A stretch of DNA of 64,000 nucleotides from assembly GCA_039654915.1 (NCBI GenBank), contig CM077598.1, forward strand, positions 70,212,041-70,276,040, given 5' to 3'. Position numbers and translations under genes: made by a program. The notes beneath the pieces are model-generated. The model made no database searches and had not been told where the DNA came from. It worked only from the letters and a program-made list of their open reading frames with translations. This document shows positions 32,371 through 44,663 of the stretch, one piece after another. Origin of the DNA: Aquilaria yunnanensis (lineage: Eukaryota; Streptophyta; Magnoliopsida; Malvales; Thymelaeaceae). The first letter of the stretch is position 1, and each line of letters starts with the position of its first letter.

Positions 32371-35300
32371 AGACTTATCAGGACTGCAGGGAGGAGTTTT
32401 ATTGTGACCAATGAAGTGGTTATTAGGTATCCCTTGCAGTTAGGTAACCATGATTTCTATTGTGAGTTACGGGTGATAGAGTTGAGGTCTTATGACCTAG
32501 TGTTGGGAATGAATTGGCTAAGTAAGCATAAGGCACAAATTGGCTGTGCGAATCACTCAGTCGACATTACTGATGCTCAGGGAGCTAGAGTGACTTACAC
32601 AGGAGGATTAGCATCTATTGCTAAAAGTTTACATCTTATACTTATGGATACCATCCCCATAGTCCGAGAAGAATGGTATTATTCATTGAATGGGGTGGCC
32701 ATAGATGAGAAACTTGAAAAGATTGCAATAGCCAATCAGTTTCCTGAAGTGTTTCCAGTAGAGTTACCTGGGTTACCATCCAAGAGGGATACTGAGTTTG
32801 CAATCCATCTTCAGCCTGGGATTGAACCTATTTTCAATTCCACCTTATAGAGTGTCAGCTCCTGAGATGGATGAGTGAAAGAAGCAGTTGGAGGACCTGC
32901 TAAAGAAAGGCTTTATAAGGCCTAGTACATCATCGTGGGGAGCCCTGGTGTTATTTGTGAAGAAAGACAAAATTTTTAGATTGCCCATCGACTATAGAAA
33001 GTTGAATGCAGTAACAATCAGGAATATGTATCCACTTCCTAGAATTGATGATCTATTTGATAGACTCAGAGGAGCAAAGGTGTTTATTAGGATTGACCTC
33101 TGGTCTGGATACTTCTAAATCAGAGTTAATGAGGCAGATATCTCAAAAACTACCTTTAGGACAAGGCATGGACACTATGAATATACAGTTATGCCATTCG
33201 GTGTGACTAATGCTCCAGCAGTATTCATGGAAGCTATGAATCGAATCTGTAAACCATTTTTGGATTAGTTTGTTGAAGTTTTCAATGATGAGACTTTGGT
33301 GTACTCACCAACTACCTCAGGACATGAGAAGCATCTTAGGACAATTTTTCAAGTGCTGAAGGATAATCAATACTATGCAAAGTTGTCTAAGTGTGAGTTT
33401 TGGTCTAAAAGGATTCAGTTTTTGGGGCACATCATTAGTGCTCAGGGCCTGTCAGTTGATATTGAAAAATTTCAAGCAGTGGTTGAGTAGAAGAGACCAA
33501 CTACAGTTACAGAAGTTAGGAGTTTCTTGGGCCTGGCAGGCTATTACAGGTGATTTATAGTGAAATTCTCTGTGATAGCTACACTTTTAACGACCTTGAC
33601 CAAGAAAACTTAGAAGTTTGAGTGGACATCGACATGTGGAGAAGCTTACATGGAATTGCAGAAAAGATTAACTAGTGCACCTATACTCATTCTACCAGAC
33701 CCGAACAAAGCTTTTACAGTATACACTGATGCATTAGGTTCTAGTTTAGGGTGTTTGTTGATGCAGGAGAGTCAAGTGATCACCTATGGTTCAAGATAGT
33801 TGAGGTCTAATGAGTTGAACTATCCTGTTCATGATCTTGAGCTAGCGGCAGTAATTTTTGCACTCAAGTTGTGAAGGCATTACTTGATGGGGAGGTCATT
33901 AAGGATCTTCACCGATCATAAGAGTTTGAAATATCTGTCTACAGAGAAGGATTTGAACATGAGACAATGTCGATGGATTGAATAAATAAAAGATTATGAT
34001 TGTTCAATTGAGAACTATGCTAGCAAAGGAAATGTGGTAGTAGATGCATTGAGCCGAAAGTACATAGAAGTAACCCTATCTAAGGATTAGGCTACGAATT
34101 CCTCTGAAGGAGTGTTGGGAGTTTATTTCTCAGCTTTGCATGAGTTTTGGCAAAACTAAGAGAAATCCCTAGTCTACATTCTGGAAATACAATTAGCTTG
34201 GTTAGTCAGAGTTAAGGATGCTCAAATGAAAGATCCATTGTTAAAGAAAATTTCAGGAGAAGCAAAACTTGGTACTGTGAAAAAGGAATTGCAATACAAG
34301 GATGGAATACTACACTATGGAGATCATCTCTATGTACTAAACATGGAAGGACTTAGGTAGCAAGTCCTACAGAAGGCCCATACTAGTACTATGAATGTTC
34401 ACCCTGGTGTTAGTAAGATGTATCATGATTTGAAGACATATTTTTGGTGGCCAGGACTTAAAAAGGATGTAGGAGAACATGTGGTAAAGTGTCTGACATG
34501 CCAAATGGTTAAAGTGGAACATCAGAAACCAACGGTTACACCTCAGAGTTTACCTCTTCCAATAAGGAAATGGGGGTCCATTACTATGGATTTCTTAGTG
34601 GGATTGCCAAATACTCGAAGTCAACATGACGCTATATGGGTAGTGATTGATTGGCTGACGAAGGTGGCACATTTTATACCTATCAAGATTACTTACACAT
34701 TGGAGAAGTTGGTTCAGTTGTATCTCAAGGAAATTGTGAGACTCCATGGCATACCAGATCAAATTATATCTGATAGAGATCATCGATTTGTGTCACAATT
34801 TTGGAATGCCTTCCAATAGGCATTAGGAAGCAAGGTTAGTCTTAGTACCACTTTCCATCCTCAGACTGATGGGCAATCTCAAAGAGTGATCCAAACTTTG
34901 GAGGATATGTTATTTATATGTGCTATTGATTTCAAAGGTGATTGGGATCAACATTTACCATTTATTGAGTTTGCTTATAATAACAGTTATCAAATTGTTG
35001 TTGGTATGGTACCATACGAGGCTTTGTATGGAAGGCGGTGTATGATGGCCCATTGTTGGGCAGGCCCCGTAGACGGGGTAGTTATCGGTCCTGAAATCAT
35101 AGCTGATACCACAGCTAAGATGAAGTTAATCCAAAAATGGATTAAGGCAACCAATGACAGGCAAACTAAGTATGCTAATTTGAGAAGAAAAGTCTTGAGT
35201 TTTGAAGTTGGGGACAAAGTACTTCTTAAAGTGACTCCAATGAAAGGAGTTACCCGTTTTGGGCAAAGGGGTAAGTTGGCCCCTAGGTACATCGGACCTT

Positions 35301-35670
35301 ATGAGGTACTGGAATGAATAGGGAAAGTTGCTTATCGGTTGGCATTACCACCTAACCTATCTCAAGTGCATCACATGCTTCACATTAGTCTACTTAGAAA
35401 GTGCACAGTTGATCCGGGACAGGTAGTTAATGCTTCAGTGGCATCCATTTAGGAAGACTTGACCTATGAAGAGAAACCTATTTAAATACTTGATAGGCAA
35501 GTCAAGAAACTTTGAACTAAGTAGATTTTGATGGTTAAGATCCTTTGGTCTAACCATAGTGAAGAGGAAGCTACCTGGGAAACGGAGAAGGATATGCTGA
35601 AAAGATATCCTACTGTTTTTCCAGAGTTACAGCTGAATTTGGAGGACCAAATTCTAGAAGGAAGGGAGAT
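32371..35670 (+). pseudogene. B pol: protease, RT, RNase H, integrase, chromodomain
   Basis: Continuation of the polyprotein. Protease/linker YDLVLGMNWLSKHKAQIGC (32404-32850); a one-base shift near 32835; RT with [20 protein letters not shown] (32888-33118), where the catalytic FIDD box reads FNDE; RNase H segments (FTVYTDA-like near 33715, [13 protein letters not shown] near 33900); integrase 34391-34819 with zinc finger (HPGVSKMYH, CLTC), DFLVGLP, SDRDHRF and DGQSQRVIQ, where the usual catalytic Glu is Gln; C-terminal KVTPMKGVTRFGQRGKLAPR (34886-35317); chromodomain-like NHSEEEATWETEKDML (35528 on). At least a dozen in-frame stops. Not functional. Confidence 0.9.
35656..35670 (+). promoter_or_regulatory. 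B polypurine tract
   Basis: AGAAGGAAGGGAGA immediately before the 3' LTR start (TCTTATGGCC, a mutated TGTTATGGCC). Confidence 0.75.
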
Positions 35671-38016
35671 TCTTATGGCCCTACTAGTGGGAAGCATGCT
35701 TGAGGAAGGTAAAGTACTCTAAATTAAGTTTGGAACCTTAATTCAAGTTTACATAGCAAGAATAGAAAAGTTTCGCAAAGTTCACTAAGCTCGAAGAAAG
35801 TTAAGGTACTAAATGAGGTTCAGGGGAAAAATGGTAATTTCACATCCTGAGTAGCCAGGTTAGGTCTCGAGTGGTTAAAATGAAGTTTTATAACTTAACT
35901 TTCAACTTTAACCCAAAATTGATGAAATAAACAAGGATTAATCAAGGATAGCTAAGGTTAGCAAAAGATGGGGCATTAAGTGTATCAAGTCTAATACTTT
36001 GGTGGTTTTTGTGTTAAGCAAGGGTTATAAGACGGTAAAGTGAAGGGTGGCTGCCAAAAACCCGAGTTCATTCTCTCCACCCTCATTCTTCCATCCAATT
36101 AAGCTTGAAATCAAAATTTCTTGGTGAAGAGATAAGCCATCATAAGTATATAGGCCATTGGGAGCTCATTCAAGCATAAAACCATGGTTTTGTAGCTTGG
36201 AAGCATGTTCTCTCCGATCCCTTGTTTTTAGTACAAGGTAACCAATGTATTCTTGATTAAATTCATGTTTATTGGTTAGTTAGGAGCTTGGGTTTTGGTT
36301 AGAAAGTAAGAATTTGATGTTGGGTGCCTATGTTTTGCTTGGACTTTAGGTGGTGCTTTGGTGAGCTTAGTGGATTGGAAGAGTGGTTGATTCTTACTTG
36401 TTACTTGGAGTTGAGGTAAGGTAGTTGTGTTTTTAAGTTCAATTAATGTTATTGGAATGACTTTGCTTGAAGAATTTGAGTAATTCTAGCAATAGCATTA
36501 GTTAGTGAAAAAGGTTGAATCATGGTGGGCTATGAGGTTTGCGATGATGGGAATGATGTTATAATGCATAATAGATTAGCTTGTGATAGTTGGTTGTGAT
36601 CTATGCAACATGTTTTACATGTATGTGAAGTTTGGAGGCTAACCAAGCATCTTTGATATGTTTGGTAAGAGTCCAAAATTCATAGCAGCAAAATCTGTGA
36701 AAATTTTGTAGACTCGCAGATTGGCCACATGTCGCCAGTTTGGTACCATTGTCCACGACGTGTCGCCAATACTAGAAAAGTTGGCAAAACATTAGCAACT
36801 ATGGCGACGTGTTGCCATAGGTAGGTTGGCTGAATTTTCCATGTTTTGCTAAGAAGGTCAAGGGGAGACCTAAGGGGGTTCTTAAGGTACCTTAGGGTCT
36901 AAGTATTCCGCGGGTCGAGACATCCAAATTTCTTTCAAGACCTACGAGTTTTCTTGAGTTTTATAAAGTTTTATGGTGACTTGTACCATAAGCAAGAAAA
37001 CTAGTTTACTAAGGATCACAACTAAATACCACTAGCTTGGGTGGAAGGTTTAGAACCCTTGGCGACCTAGCCGTGCCCTTAGCCATGAGGTTGTAAGGTG
37101 AAACCTTAGTGCACCTAGTCTACAAGGTCTTTATGGCCTAGTCTACAATAGCCCCACCATAACTCCCCTGTACAACATAAACAGGATAGGTTCAACTGGT
37201 GATTTATCACTAGCTAGGCTGGAAAGCTAAGCTTGCTAGAGGACAAGGCTATGTCTTGTGGTTTAAGGACTAGGTGAGGAGAGGTCTCAAGGGACCTAGT
37301 TATATGTGCATATGCATCAGACCCTCAAGCAGTAAAAGCTCACAGCAGGTTACATATGTTATCATATGTGGAGTCCTTAGTAATTTTCTTGCATGTACAA
37401 TGAAGACCCTTACTGAGAATGTTTAAGTTCTCACTCCCTAGTTATGTTGTGTAGATTTTGAAATTGTTGGGCTGGATAACTGCTGAGGGTTATCATGGTA
37501 GTAGCTTTTGTGCAGGTATTGTACTTGAGAATCTCTATGATTCTAGCCTACATAGGTAATTTGTTGGTCAAATAACAGTGCTAACTAGAGTCTTTCTTTA
37601 GCTACAGAGCCTAGTAGCACTTGGATGAGGACTTTTGTGACTTGCCACTGGGACTTGAATCCAAGGTGGGAGTTAGTTTAAGAAGATCTCAGTTGAGGCT
37701 TGTATATATAGTACTTTTAGCTACCTCCATTGTCTGTGTTTTGATGAGTCCTAGACTCTAGGGTTGCTCTTGGGTGAGGGCATTAGTCTACTTTATGTAT
37801 GAATCCTCCCACATAGTTGTTATGTGTAGTAGTAAACTCACATAAATGTTGATTTTGTACACTTTGGCTATTTGAACTTATTTTCTACGGAAATCTCTTG
37901 TCCAAATCAATGTTTTATGGTTTTTGTTAATCTAAGTCAAAGCATGAAGAGCATGCATCCTGCATGTTCTAAGTTAATCAACTAGCAGCACAGAGTTTTA
38001 TTTCACACGTATATAA
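35671..38016 (+). repeat. B 3' LTR, main segment
   Basis: From the polypurine tract to the copia-like LTR insertion. Collinear with the split 5' LTR. Contains three related palindromic boxes (36720-36739, 36751-36770, 36800-36819). Confidence 0.92.
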
Positions 38017-39432
38017 TGTTAGTGTTGTGCCCAAAAAGCCAATCATGAGATGATTGTATTTTTTCACATTGAGTCATGATATTTTATTGAGGCATTAATC
38101 CAGCAATTTTGTTTGTTGTTTTGTTTCTGCGTAACGTAATAAACATAATTGTAACCCTAGAATAATGATATTCTTAAACGTCCCTAGTCTAGTATTATTG
38201 TGGAGCGGGTTGCAATAATACATAATGACTAGCATATGTGGAGACTAATATGAGATATGTAGTCTACATATGGGTACAAGTTGGAGAACTTGTGTACTAG
38301 ACCGACCCACCATGAGAACACTTCATGGATCGTTATATGAGTGTCATAAGTGATTCTCATAGTGATAATGGTATATGTAGTCCTTCGACCTAAGATCATC
38401 AAGGTTCCCTACATGTGAGTCACATACTTTGATACTTTCCTTTGTTGCTCGTAACTGAGTGAACTTGAAGGAGGTCATTGGGTATGTCACATATCATGCG
38501 GAGGGATTTGTATGATCAAGATGGGATTTGTCCCTCCTATGTAACGGGAGTGATATCTTTGGGCCCCTTGATAGAGTGAGACTTAGAAAATGCATGGCCA
38601 TGCTGCAATGAGTTGATATATGATATCAATGTCATCAGTTTAAGTTGGTCTACTCGATAATCAAGAAACCAAAGATTGGGCTATACGAGAGTGACACATT
38701 CCATGTGTCGTGCTTAGTCTTGATATCTTGGACAAAGGGACAATGGCATATATCGGTGACGATCATAAAGGTTTAGTCGATTCACCGACAATCTTGTCAC
38801 TTGGGTAGCAATGATGTGTTGCTAGACACCGCTCATTGCATATGATCATAAATGTGATTTATGATCTTTGCCAACATGGCAAGAGCCTATTGGGTCACAC
38901 ACATAGCGCTATTTGGATCATTAAACTGCATGGGCTAATTATTTGGGTTATGGTATCACTTTAATTTCGTATTAATAATGGGCCAAGGAGTTGAGCCATT
39001 ATTAAGCTCGAAATTAAATCCTAATTGGATTAGGGCTTTGAAACCCATTGGGCCTGGAAGTTGAGTCTCACTATAAATACAACTTTGAAGTGAGAAATTC
39101 ACAGGTCTCCTTGCCCTAGCCTCCCAAAAGGACAGCCCCACTCTTCTCTTGCAATTCCTTGGAGGACGCAAGCTAGCACTGCGAGCGCAAGAGACACGCA
39201 TCTGCCCGGACGTGGTGAAAGCGTGGTGATCCCGAGAGGCTCGTGTGGATACCATAGAGAGCCTGAACACGTCAACTGTTTAGGTTTTGTGATTTGACTC
39301 TACAGTTGAGTGAGAGTTCTCAACCAAAAATTAGGTATGAAATTTTCGAACACCCGGTTTACCCCGTTTCACTTGGATCCTGGAGGGTTTCGGTTAAATT
39401 TCGCTGCGCTGTTTGGCTCCCGAAACCCAACA
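38017..39432 (+). repeat. Solo copia-like LTR (1416 bp) in B 3' LTR
   Basis: Bounded by TGTTAGTGTTGTGCCC and CCCGAAACCCAACA with duplication TATAA (38012-38016) / TATAC (39433-39437). A TATA box, CTATAAATAC (39071-39080), sets the orientation. No coding region, PBS or second LTR. Assignment to copia rests only on the end sequence style, so the superfamily is uncertain. Confidence 0.75.
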
Positions 39433-39437
39433 TATAC

Positions 39438-39512
39438 AACTAGCCAATTGCAATCCACCATGAGACCAACTTTCATAGGTGTCCTAGGCAGGGGCCAAGG
39501 ACAGCTGTGTCA
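39438..39512 (+). repeat. B 3' LTR, last segment
   Basis: Resumes at AACTAGCCAATTGC after the solo LTR and ends at CTGTGTCA; followed by the target duplication CCTAA and D protease sequence. Confidence 0.9.
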
Positions 39513-39720
39513 CCTAAGATTATATCATAATTTGTGATGCCCAACATCACCGGGGACACATCTAGCTCAACTATCACTATCTGCAATCTTTGGTTTGTAA
39601 CCATTGTGTTAGAGAACATGAGTTGCTTTCCTGGTGTTCTTATAAAAAAACACCTCATCTAAGGAACTACATTCCAACTGTAGTGTAGCTACTATTTTAT
39701 TCGATACTACTGTTGTGAGA
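39513..39720 (-). pseudogene. Chromovirus D protease fragment
   Basis: The minus-strand frame (39473-39658 region) reads QIVIVELDVSPVMLGITNYDIILG, with the final Gly followed by B. The other half of the motif (MDWL) is at 20020. This is the conserved segment at the protease-RT boundary of chromoviruses. Upstream of about 39720 the similarity is lost and no gag is recognisable, so D is truncated on this side or interrupted by another repeat. Confidence 0.6.
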
Positions 39721-40867
39721 CAAAAGTTTATAAAAGATCTTCCTAACCTTAACTCTAATCTCACCCGTAAGTATACGGTGTCAATTATAGTAGCGGTGAG
39801 TCAAGTATCGATCACATAGAGATTTCTATAGCAAGGAATTTCATCAAATACCAAGTACAATAATCTCACTTGAGCTAGAGTAAACAAACCATGGAAAATA
39901 AGGAATAAGAAGCTAAACTACCAAAATTATGGATCACCCAACTACCAAACCAAAACATAGTAACTATCATAAACAAATATTAGGAATTCAAACCAAATGG
40001 GCTACTACATAGACATAGCTTTAACACAAGTACTTACCTAACCCAGATCATGCTTCTTGAAAGTTACAGGTTGGAAAACTCTATAGTATCAACCTTCCTC
40101 TCTCAAAATAGGGCGAATTAGTTCCTCAAAACCATATTAGACATTCTCATGCTAACTAGTTGTCCAAAAAATCGTTAACCTCAAATTCTCCTCTAAGGCC
40201 TCATAGGAACGACAGTTTTCTCAAATCTACCTATTACCCATACTTTATTCACCATCTTTTAACCTTGGAAACCTCGCTTAAGCCTTTGCTAAGTCCAGCA
40301 AGTTGTTCAACATAGGTGACCAACAAATGAAGAACAAATTCAAGCATAAGCTAAAAGAGCCAACAAATCATCAAAACAATCAATGGTTTATGTATTTACA
40401 AGTGCCAAATCATCCCAAACAACATCCGTAGAAATAAAAAATCTACATATATTTGTAGGAATCTCAAACTTAAGAAAAGGAAGAGTTAGGATTATATGAA
40501 CTAAATCCAAATAGAAATTCTTGTTGTAAAAGAGCTCCCACTCCAATCTAAGCAAGAATCTTCATCAAATCAGCCTCCTAGTTGCATAATCTATAAAACC
40601 CTAAGAAAACTAGTCAAAAAATGAGTTTGAAGGTTTGGGCTCAAAGGTGAACCTCCCTTGCAACTTTTCGCCAAGGCTTTTTATAAATATAGCAGGTTTT
40701 GGTGATGCAGCGGCACCCTTGGCAACACGTTGCCAAGACTCGACAACACAAATTCTTTACAGTATTTTGATCACAACTTTGAGCAAAGGTGTTCAACTGA
40801 GGAGATTTAATAGCCTACATGAAGATAAAAAGAAGGGCTACAACTTTTATTCTTTTACCTAGGCTTG
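39721..40867. other. Unclassified AT-rich repeat, left part
   Basis: No coding potential. Contains ccgtaagtatacggtgtcaa near 39766 and tagcggtgagtcaagtatcg, phrases that resemble a dispersed plant repeat I cannot name, and a 20-nt palindrome at 40718-40737. Continues at 41689-41862 after the solo LTR. Confidence 0.4.
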
Positions 40868-41683
40868 TGATGCCTGCCGGCAACTTCGCTGTACGACATG
40901 GAAAGCCTGGAAGGAGAGAGTTCCTGGGAAAGAACGCCTGAAATACTCAAAGAACAAGGGTTAGGAGATCCCCGGAGTGTTTTTCCAGGGGAGGAGCCTC
41001 CGACCCCCAAGTTAGTATTTGGTCGAACGAAGAGTAATAAGCAAAGAGTAGAGAGTGGAAAAGCCCCACCTTTTCTGAGAGCCTTGTCCCAAGTATTTAT
41101 AGGAGGGTACTAGGAGAGGGCCATTCAGCTCAACCTATTCAAATCAATGACACGTGTTCAGTCGGATGTGGTCCGTACCATCGGGAGTGGGGACTTCTAG
41201 CTGTCCATAGGCCATTTTGGCCAGAAGTTAGGATTGCGTGAGGTTGGTGTGTCAGAGCGAGGGCAGCATGTCAGAGCAAGGGCAGCATGTCAGAGGCTCA
41301 TTTACCTTTTCTGCTGCATTCCCGGGATCCCTTTGGTGAAAGAGACATCTTCGAGATAGAAAGGCTCCTTGTCGAGGTTGCTCCAATTAATCATGAGTTC
41401 TTTCGGCGTGGATAATCTCCCTTAGAGGTGTTTTCCTCTACCGAAGGTTTCCCGAGGTTAGTTAGGTTATTTTACCGAGCGTGGTGATACCCCATACTCC
41501 CGGGGTCAGTACTGTCACTCCCCGAGGGTGATGGGGGACTACCGAGGTCGAGGGGTCACGGTGCTGAATCCTACTTTCCCTAGGTTGTTGCTCACATTAA
41601 TTGAGGGCGGCGCCCGCCTTTGCTAAGGGTAAGACTCCACCAAGGCTTTGGGGCTTTGAAGGGCAATAGCTCTTCGGCTATCG
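40868..41683 (-). repeat. Solo Tat LTR (816 bp)
   Basis: Plus-strand start TGATGCCTGCC, end CTTCGGCTATCG (CA changed to CG). Duplication GCTTG at 40863-40867 and 41684-41688. Retains the ACACGTGT box (near 41150), a TATAGGAGG-type TATA region (near 41097) and the ATG close to the downstream end. Confidence 0.92.
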
Positions 41684-41688
41684 GCTTG

Positions 41689-41862
41689 AATTTACCAAGA
41701 AGAGATCTAAAAATGACTTGAAAGTTACCCCTCTTTTGCTCCAATTGTCATTACCTGCAAAAAAAATAAAAATAACACTAGAAGTACCCTAAGTCTAGAA
41801 CTTATTGCCATAAAGTACATCAAATGAGGGTAAAATAATAGACAAATCATGCACTTAAAAAC
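41689..41862. other. Unclassified AT-rich repeat, right part
   Basis: Continuation of 39721-40867. Abuts the left LTR of E at 41863. Nothing else seen. Confidence 0.4.
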
Positions 41863-44663
41863 TGACACGGCCATCCTTGGCCCTTGCCCAAGAAGCCTGT
41901 GAGAGTTGGTCTCACGGTAGTTCCAATTGATTAGTTGTATATATGTGCAGATTAAAACTCTACGATACTAGTTGATGAACCTAGAATATGAAAAATGCGT
42001 ACTCTTTATGCTGTGACTTGGATTAACAAAATCCATAAAACATTGACTTGGCCAAGACATTTCCAAAGAAAACAAGTTCAAATAGCCAAAGCATACAAAA
42101 TCAACATTTATGTGAATTTACTACACATAACAACTCTGTGTGAGCATTCATACTTAAAGTAGACTAATGACCTCACCCAAGAGCAACCCTAGAGTCTAGG
42201 ACTCCTTAAAACATAGACAATGGAGACAGCTAAGAGTACTATATATAAAAGTCTCAACTAAGATCTTCTTGAACTAACTCCCACCTTGGAAGCAAGTCCC
42301 ATTGGCAAGTCACAAAAGACCTTGTAGACTAGGTGCACTAAGGTTTCACCTTGCAACCTCGTCGCTAATAGCACGGCTAGGTCGCCAGGGGTTCTAAACC
42401 TCTCACCTAAGCTAGTGGTACTTAGTTGTGATCCTTAGTAAACTAGTTTTCTTTCTTGTAGTAGAAGTAACTGATAGCCAAAGCCTATCGCCTCTATCTG
42501 GCCGAACTCCCTGCCACAAGAATGGCCAGAAGAGACTGGCGATACCCGAGTGAAAATGGGATCATACACCTCGGGAGATAGCCGAAGAGCTCCGAGCCCG
42601 GCACGCCAGGAAACTTGAGGATACTACTAGCCCCCCCGAGGTTGCAAACAGATCGCCTTCGGAAAAGAGGCACCAGCTATTGTGGGTCGAACATGATCTC
42701 CCCGAAGGCGGAACTCCCTGAAGCTGGGAACCCCCGAACTGGGTGCGTGTTTCCCGAAGAGGCATTGTCCGTACCAAAGGACGACCTCGCCCAAGGACCT
42801 CGGGAGTACAGCAGGAGCATTTAAGGAAGCATTTAAGGAAGCCTCTGACACGTCCTTTCACAGACGTCATAAGCCGCCTCAAAAGGCGCTCTGACACACT
42901 GGCGCCATCAGAATCACATCATGGCCCATCTCAGCACAAGGCTCAAGGCAACCTGCTAACAGCTATCTGTCCCCTACACCTAGAAATTCAGGAAATATCC
43001 GACCAAACACGTGTCGCGATCTGAACGGGCTAGGCACTCCTATAAATACCAAGAAATAAATACTTGGCAGGAGGTTGGTTGGCAAAGGTCTGACTCCCAG
43101 ACTCTGAGAAAATCACCAGGCAAGACTCTTCAGCCCCTTTGTGCTATTTCCTCTGCCTTTTCTCAGCCACCACTGACTTGGGCGTCGGAGGCTCCCCCCC
43201 CGGAAACACATTCCGGGGGCCTCCTAACCCACTTTTTCTGAGCATCTCAGGTACTCTCCCTTGGGCGCACCCTCCTCCAGGCGTTCTTCCTCCCAGAAGT
43301 CTCTCCAACAGTCACCATGACTCTAAATGATGAGGCCCCTGGCCATCAGTAACCATAAAATGTTACAAAACTCAAGAAAACCTGTAGGTCTCGAAGGACT
43401 TTTTTAAGTCATGGAGTACTCCTGGAATGCTTAGACCCCAACGTACCCTAAGAAGCCCCTTTGGTCTCGCCTCGATCTTCCTAGCAAAAACTAGAAATTT
43501 CAAAAAATATGCCTTTGGTGATGTGTCACCACAGTTCCTACCGTTCTGCCAATTTTCCAGTCACGACGACGCGTCATGGGTACTACCAACAATTGGTGAC
43601 GCATCGCCAATACCTGCGACGGCCTAGAAAATTCCCAGTTTTGCTGCTATGAATTTTGGACACTTCCCAAACCTATCAAACATGCTTAGATAGCCTTCAA
43701 ACTTCACATACATGTAAAACATGTTGCTTAGATCACAACCACCTATCACAAGCCAATCTAGGATGCATTATAACATCATCCCAATCATCACAAACCTCAT
43801 AGTCCACCGTAATTCAACCTTGCCCACTAACTAATGTTATTGCTAGAACTACTCGAATTCATCAAGCAAAATCATTCCAATAGCATTAATTGAACTTGAA
43901 AACACAACTCCCTTACCTTAACTTTACTTCACAAGAAAGAAACAAGTAACTCCTCCTAAAAAATTTGAGTCCTACAAAGCTCCACCTAGTTCCAAGCAAA
44001 AATGTGCACAAAACATCAAGTTACTAACTTCTAACCAAAACCCAATCCCCAAATCAACTAATAAACATGAAATCAATCAAGAACACATTGATTACCTCGC
44101 ATAAAAAATAGAGGATGGAAGAAAACATGCTTCCAAGCTTCAAAACCAAGATTTTATGCTTGAAACAAGCTTCCAATGGCCTATATACTAATGGTAGCTT
44201 CTCTTTTCACCAAAAACTCTTGATTTTGGGCTCCAATTGGTGAAGAAATGATGGTGTGAAGGGTGAACTCGGGTTATGGAAGCCATCCCCCACTTTACTA
44301 TCTTAGAAACCATGTTTAACACTTAAGCCACCAAAGTATTAGACATGGAACACTTAAGCCTCCTCCTTTTGATAACCTTAGTCATTCTTGATTGATTTTT
44401 TTTATTTCAGCTAAGTTTGGGTTAAAGTTAAAAGTTAGGTTATAAAAACTCATTTTGAACCACTTGGGACTTAGCTCGACTTATTGAGATGAAAAATTAC
44501 CATTTTGCCCCTGAACCTCATTTAGTGCATTAACCTTCTCGGAACTTAGTGAACTATGCTAAAATTTTGTATTCTTGCTATGTAAATTTTGATAAAGGTT
44601 CCAAACTTGACTTAGAGAACTTTACCTTCCTCAAGCATGCTTCCCACTAGTAGGGCTATGATG
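41863..44663 (-). repeat. E 3' LTR with nested solo Tat LTR
   Basis: Plus-strand ends TGACACGGCC and a degraded GGGCTATGATG. Excluding the insertion at 42472-43353 it is about 1.9 kb. Relative to the right LTR it lacks about 500 bp at 42316. Palindromic box ATTGGTGACGCATCGCCAAT at 43592-43611. Confidence 0.88.
42472..43348 (+). repeat. Solo Tat LTR (877 bp) in E 3' LTR
   Basis: TGATAGCCAAAGCC...GGCCATCA, duplication GTAAC at 42467-42471 and 43349-43353 (exact). G-box near 43008, TATAAATACC near 43040, ATG 30 bp from the end. Nearly the same as the T2 LTR, so the most recent kind of Tat insertion here. Confidence 0.96.

Larger units (their letters stand above)
20032..39512 (+). mobile_element. 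B: Tekay/Del-type chromovirus with nested insertions
   Basis: Plus-strand element bounded by TGTTATGGCCC (20032) and CTGTGTCA (39512), with target duplication CCTAT (20027-20031) / CCTAA (39513-39517), one mismatch. Removing it rejoins the D protease reading (minus strand NYDIILG with MDWL), which confirms the insertion. Internal region 30850-35670 (4.8 kb) with a TGGTATCAG primer site and a polypurine tract. Both LTRs are about 2.4 kb once the nested elements (20718-28069, 29621-30699, 38017-39432) are removed. Confidence 0.93.

Noticed and set aside
38017..39432. Small non-autonomous element (TRIM/LARD)
   Set aside because: No internal repeat of its ends or primer site was found; a solo LTR explains the TATA box and single duplication better.
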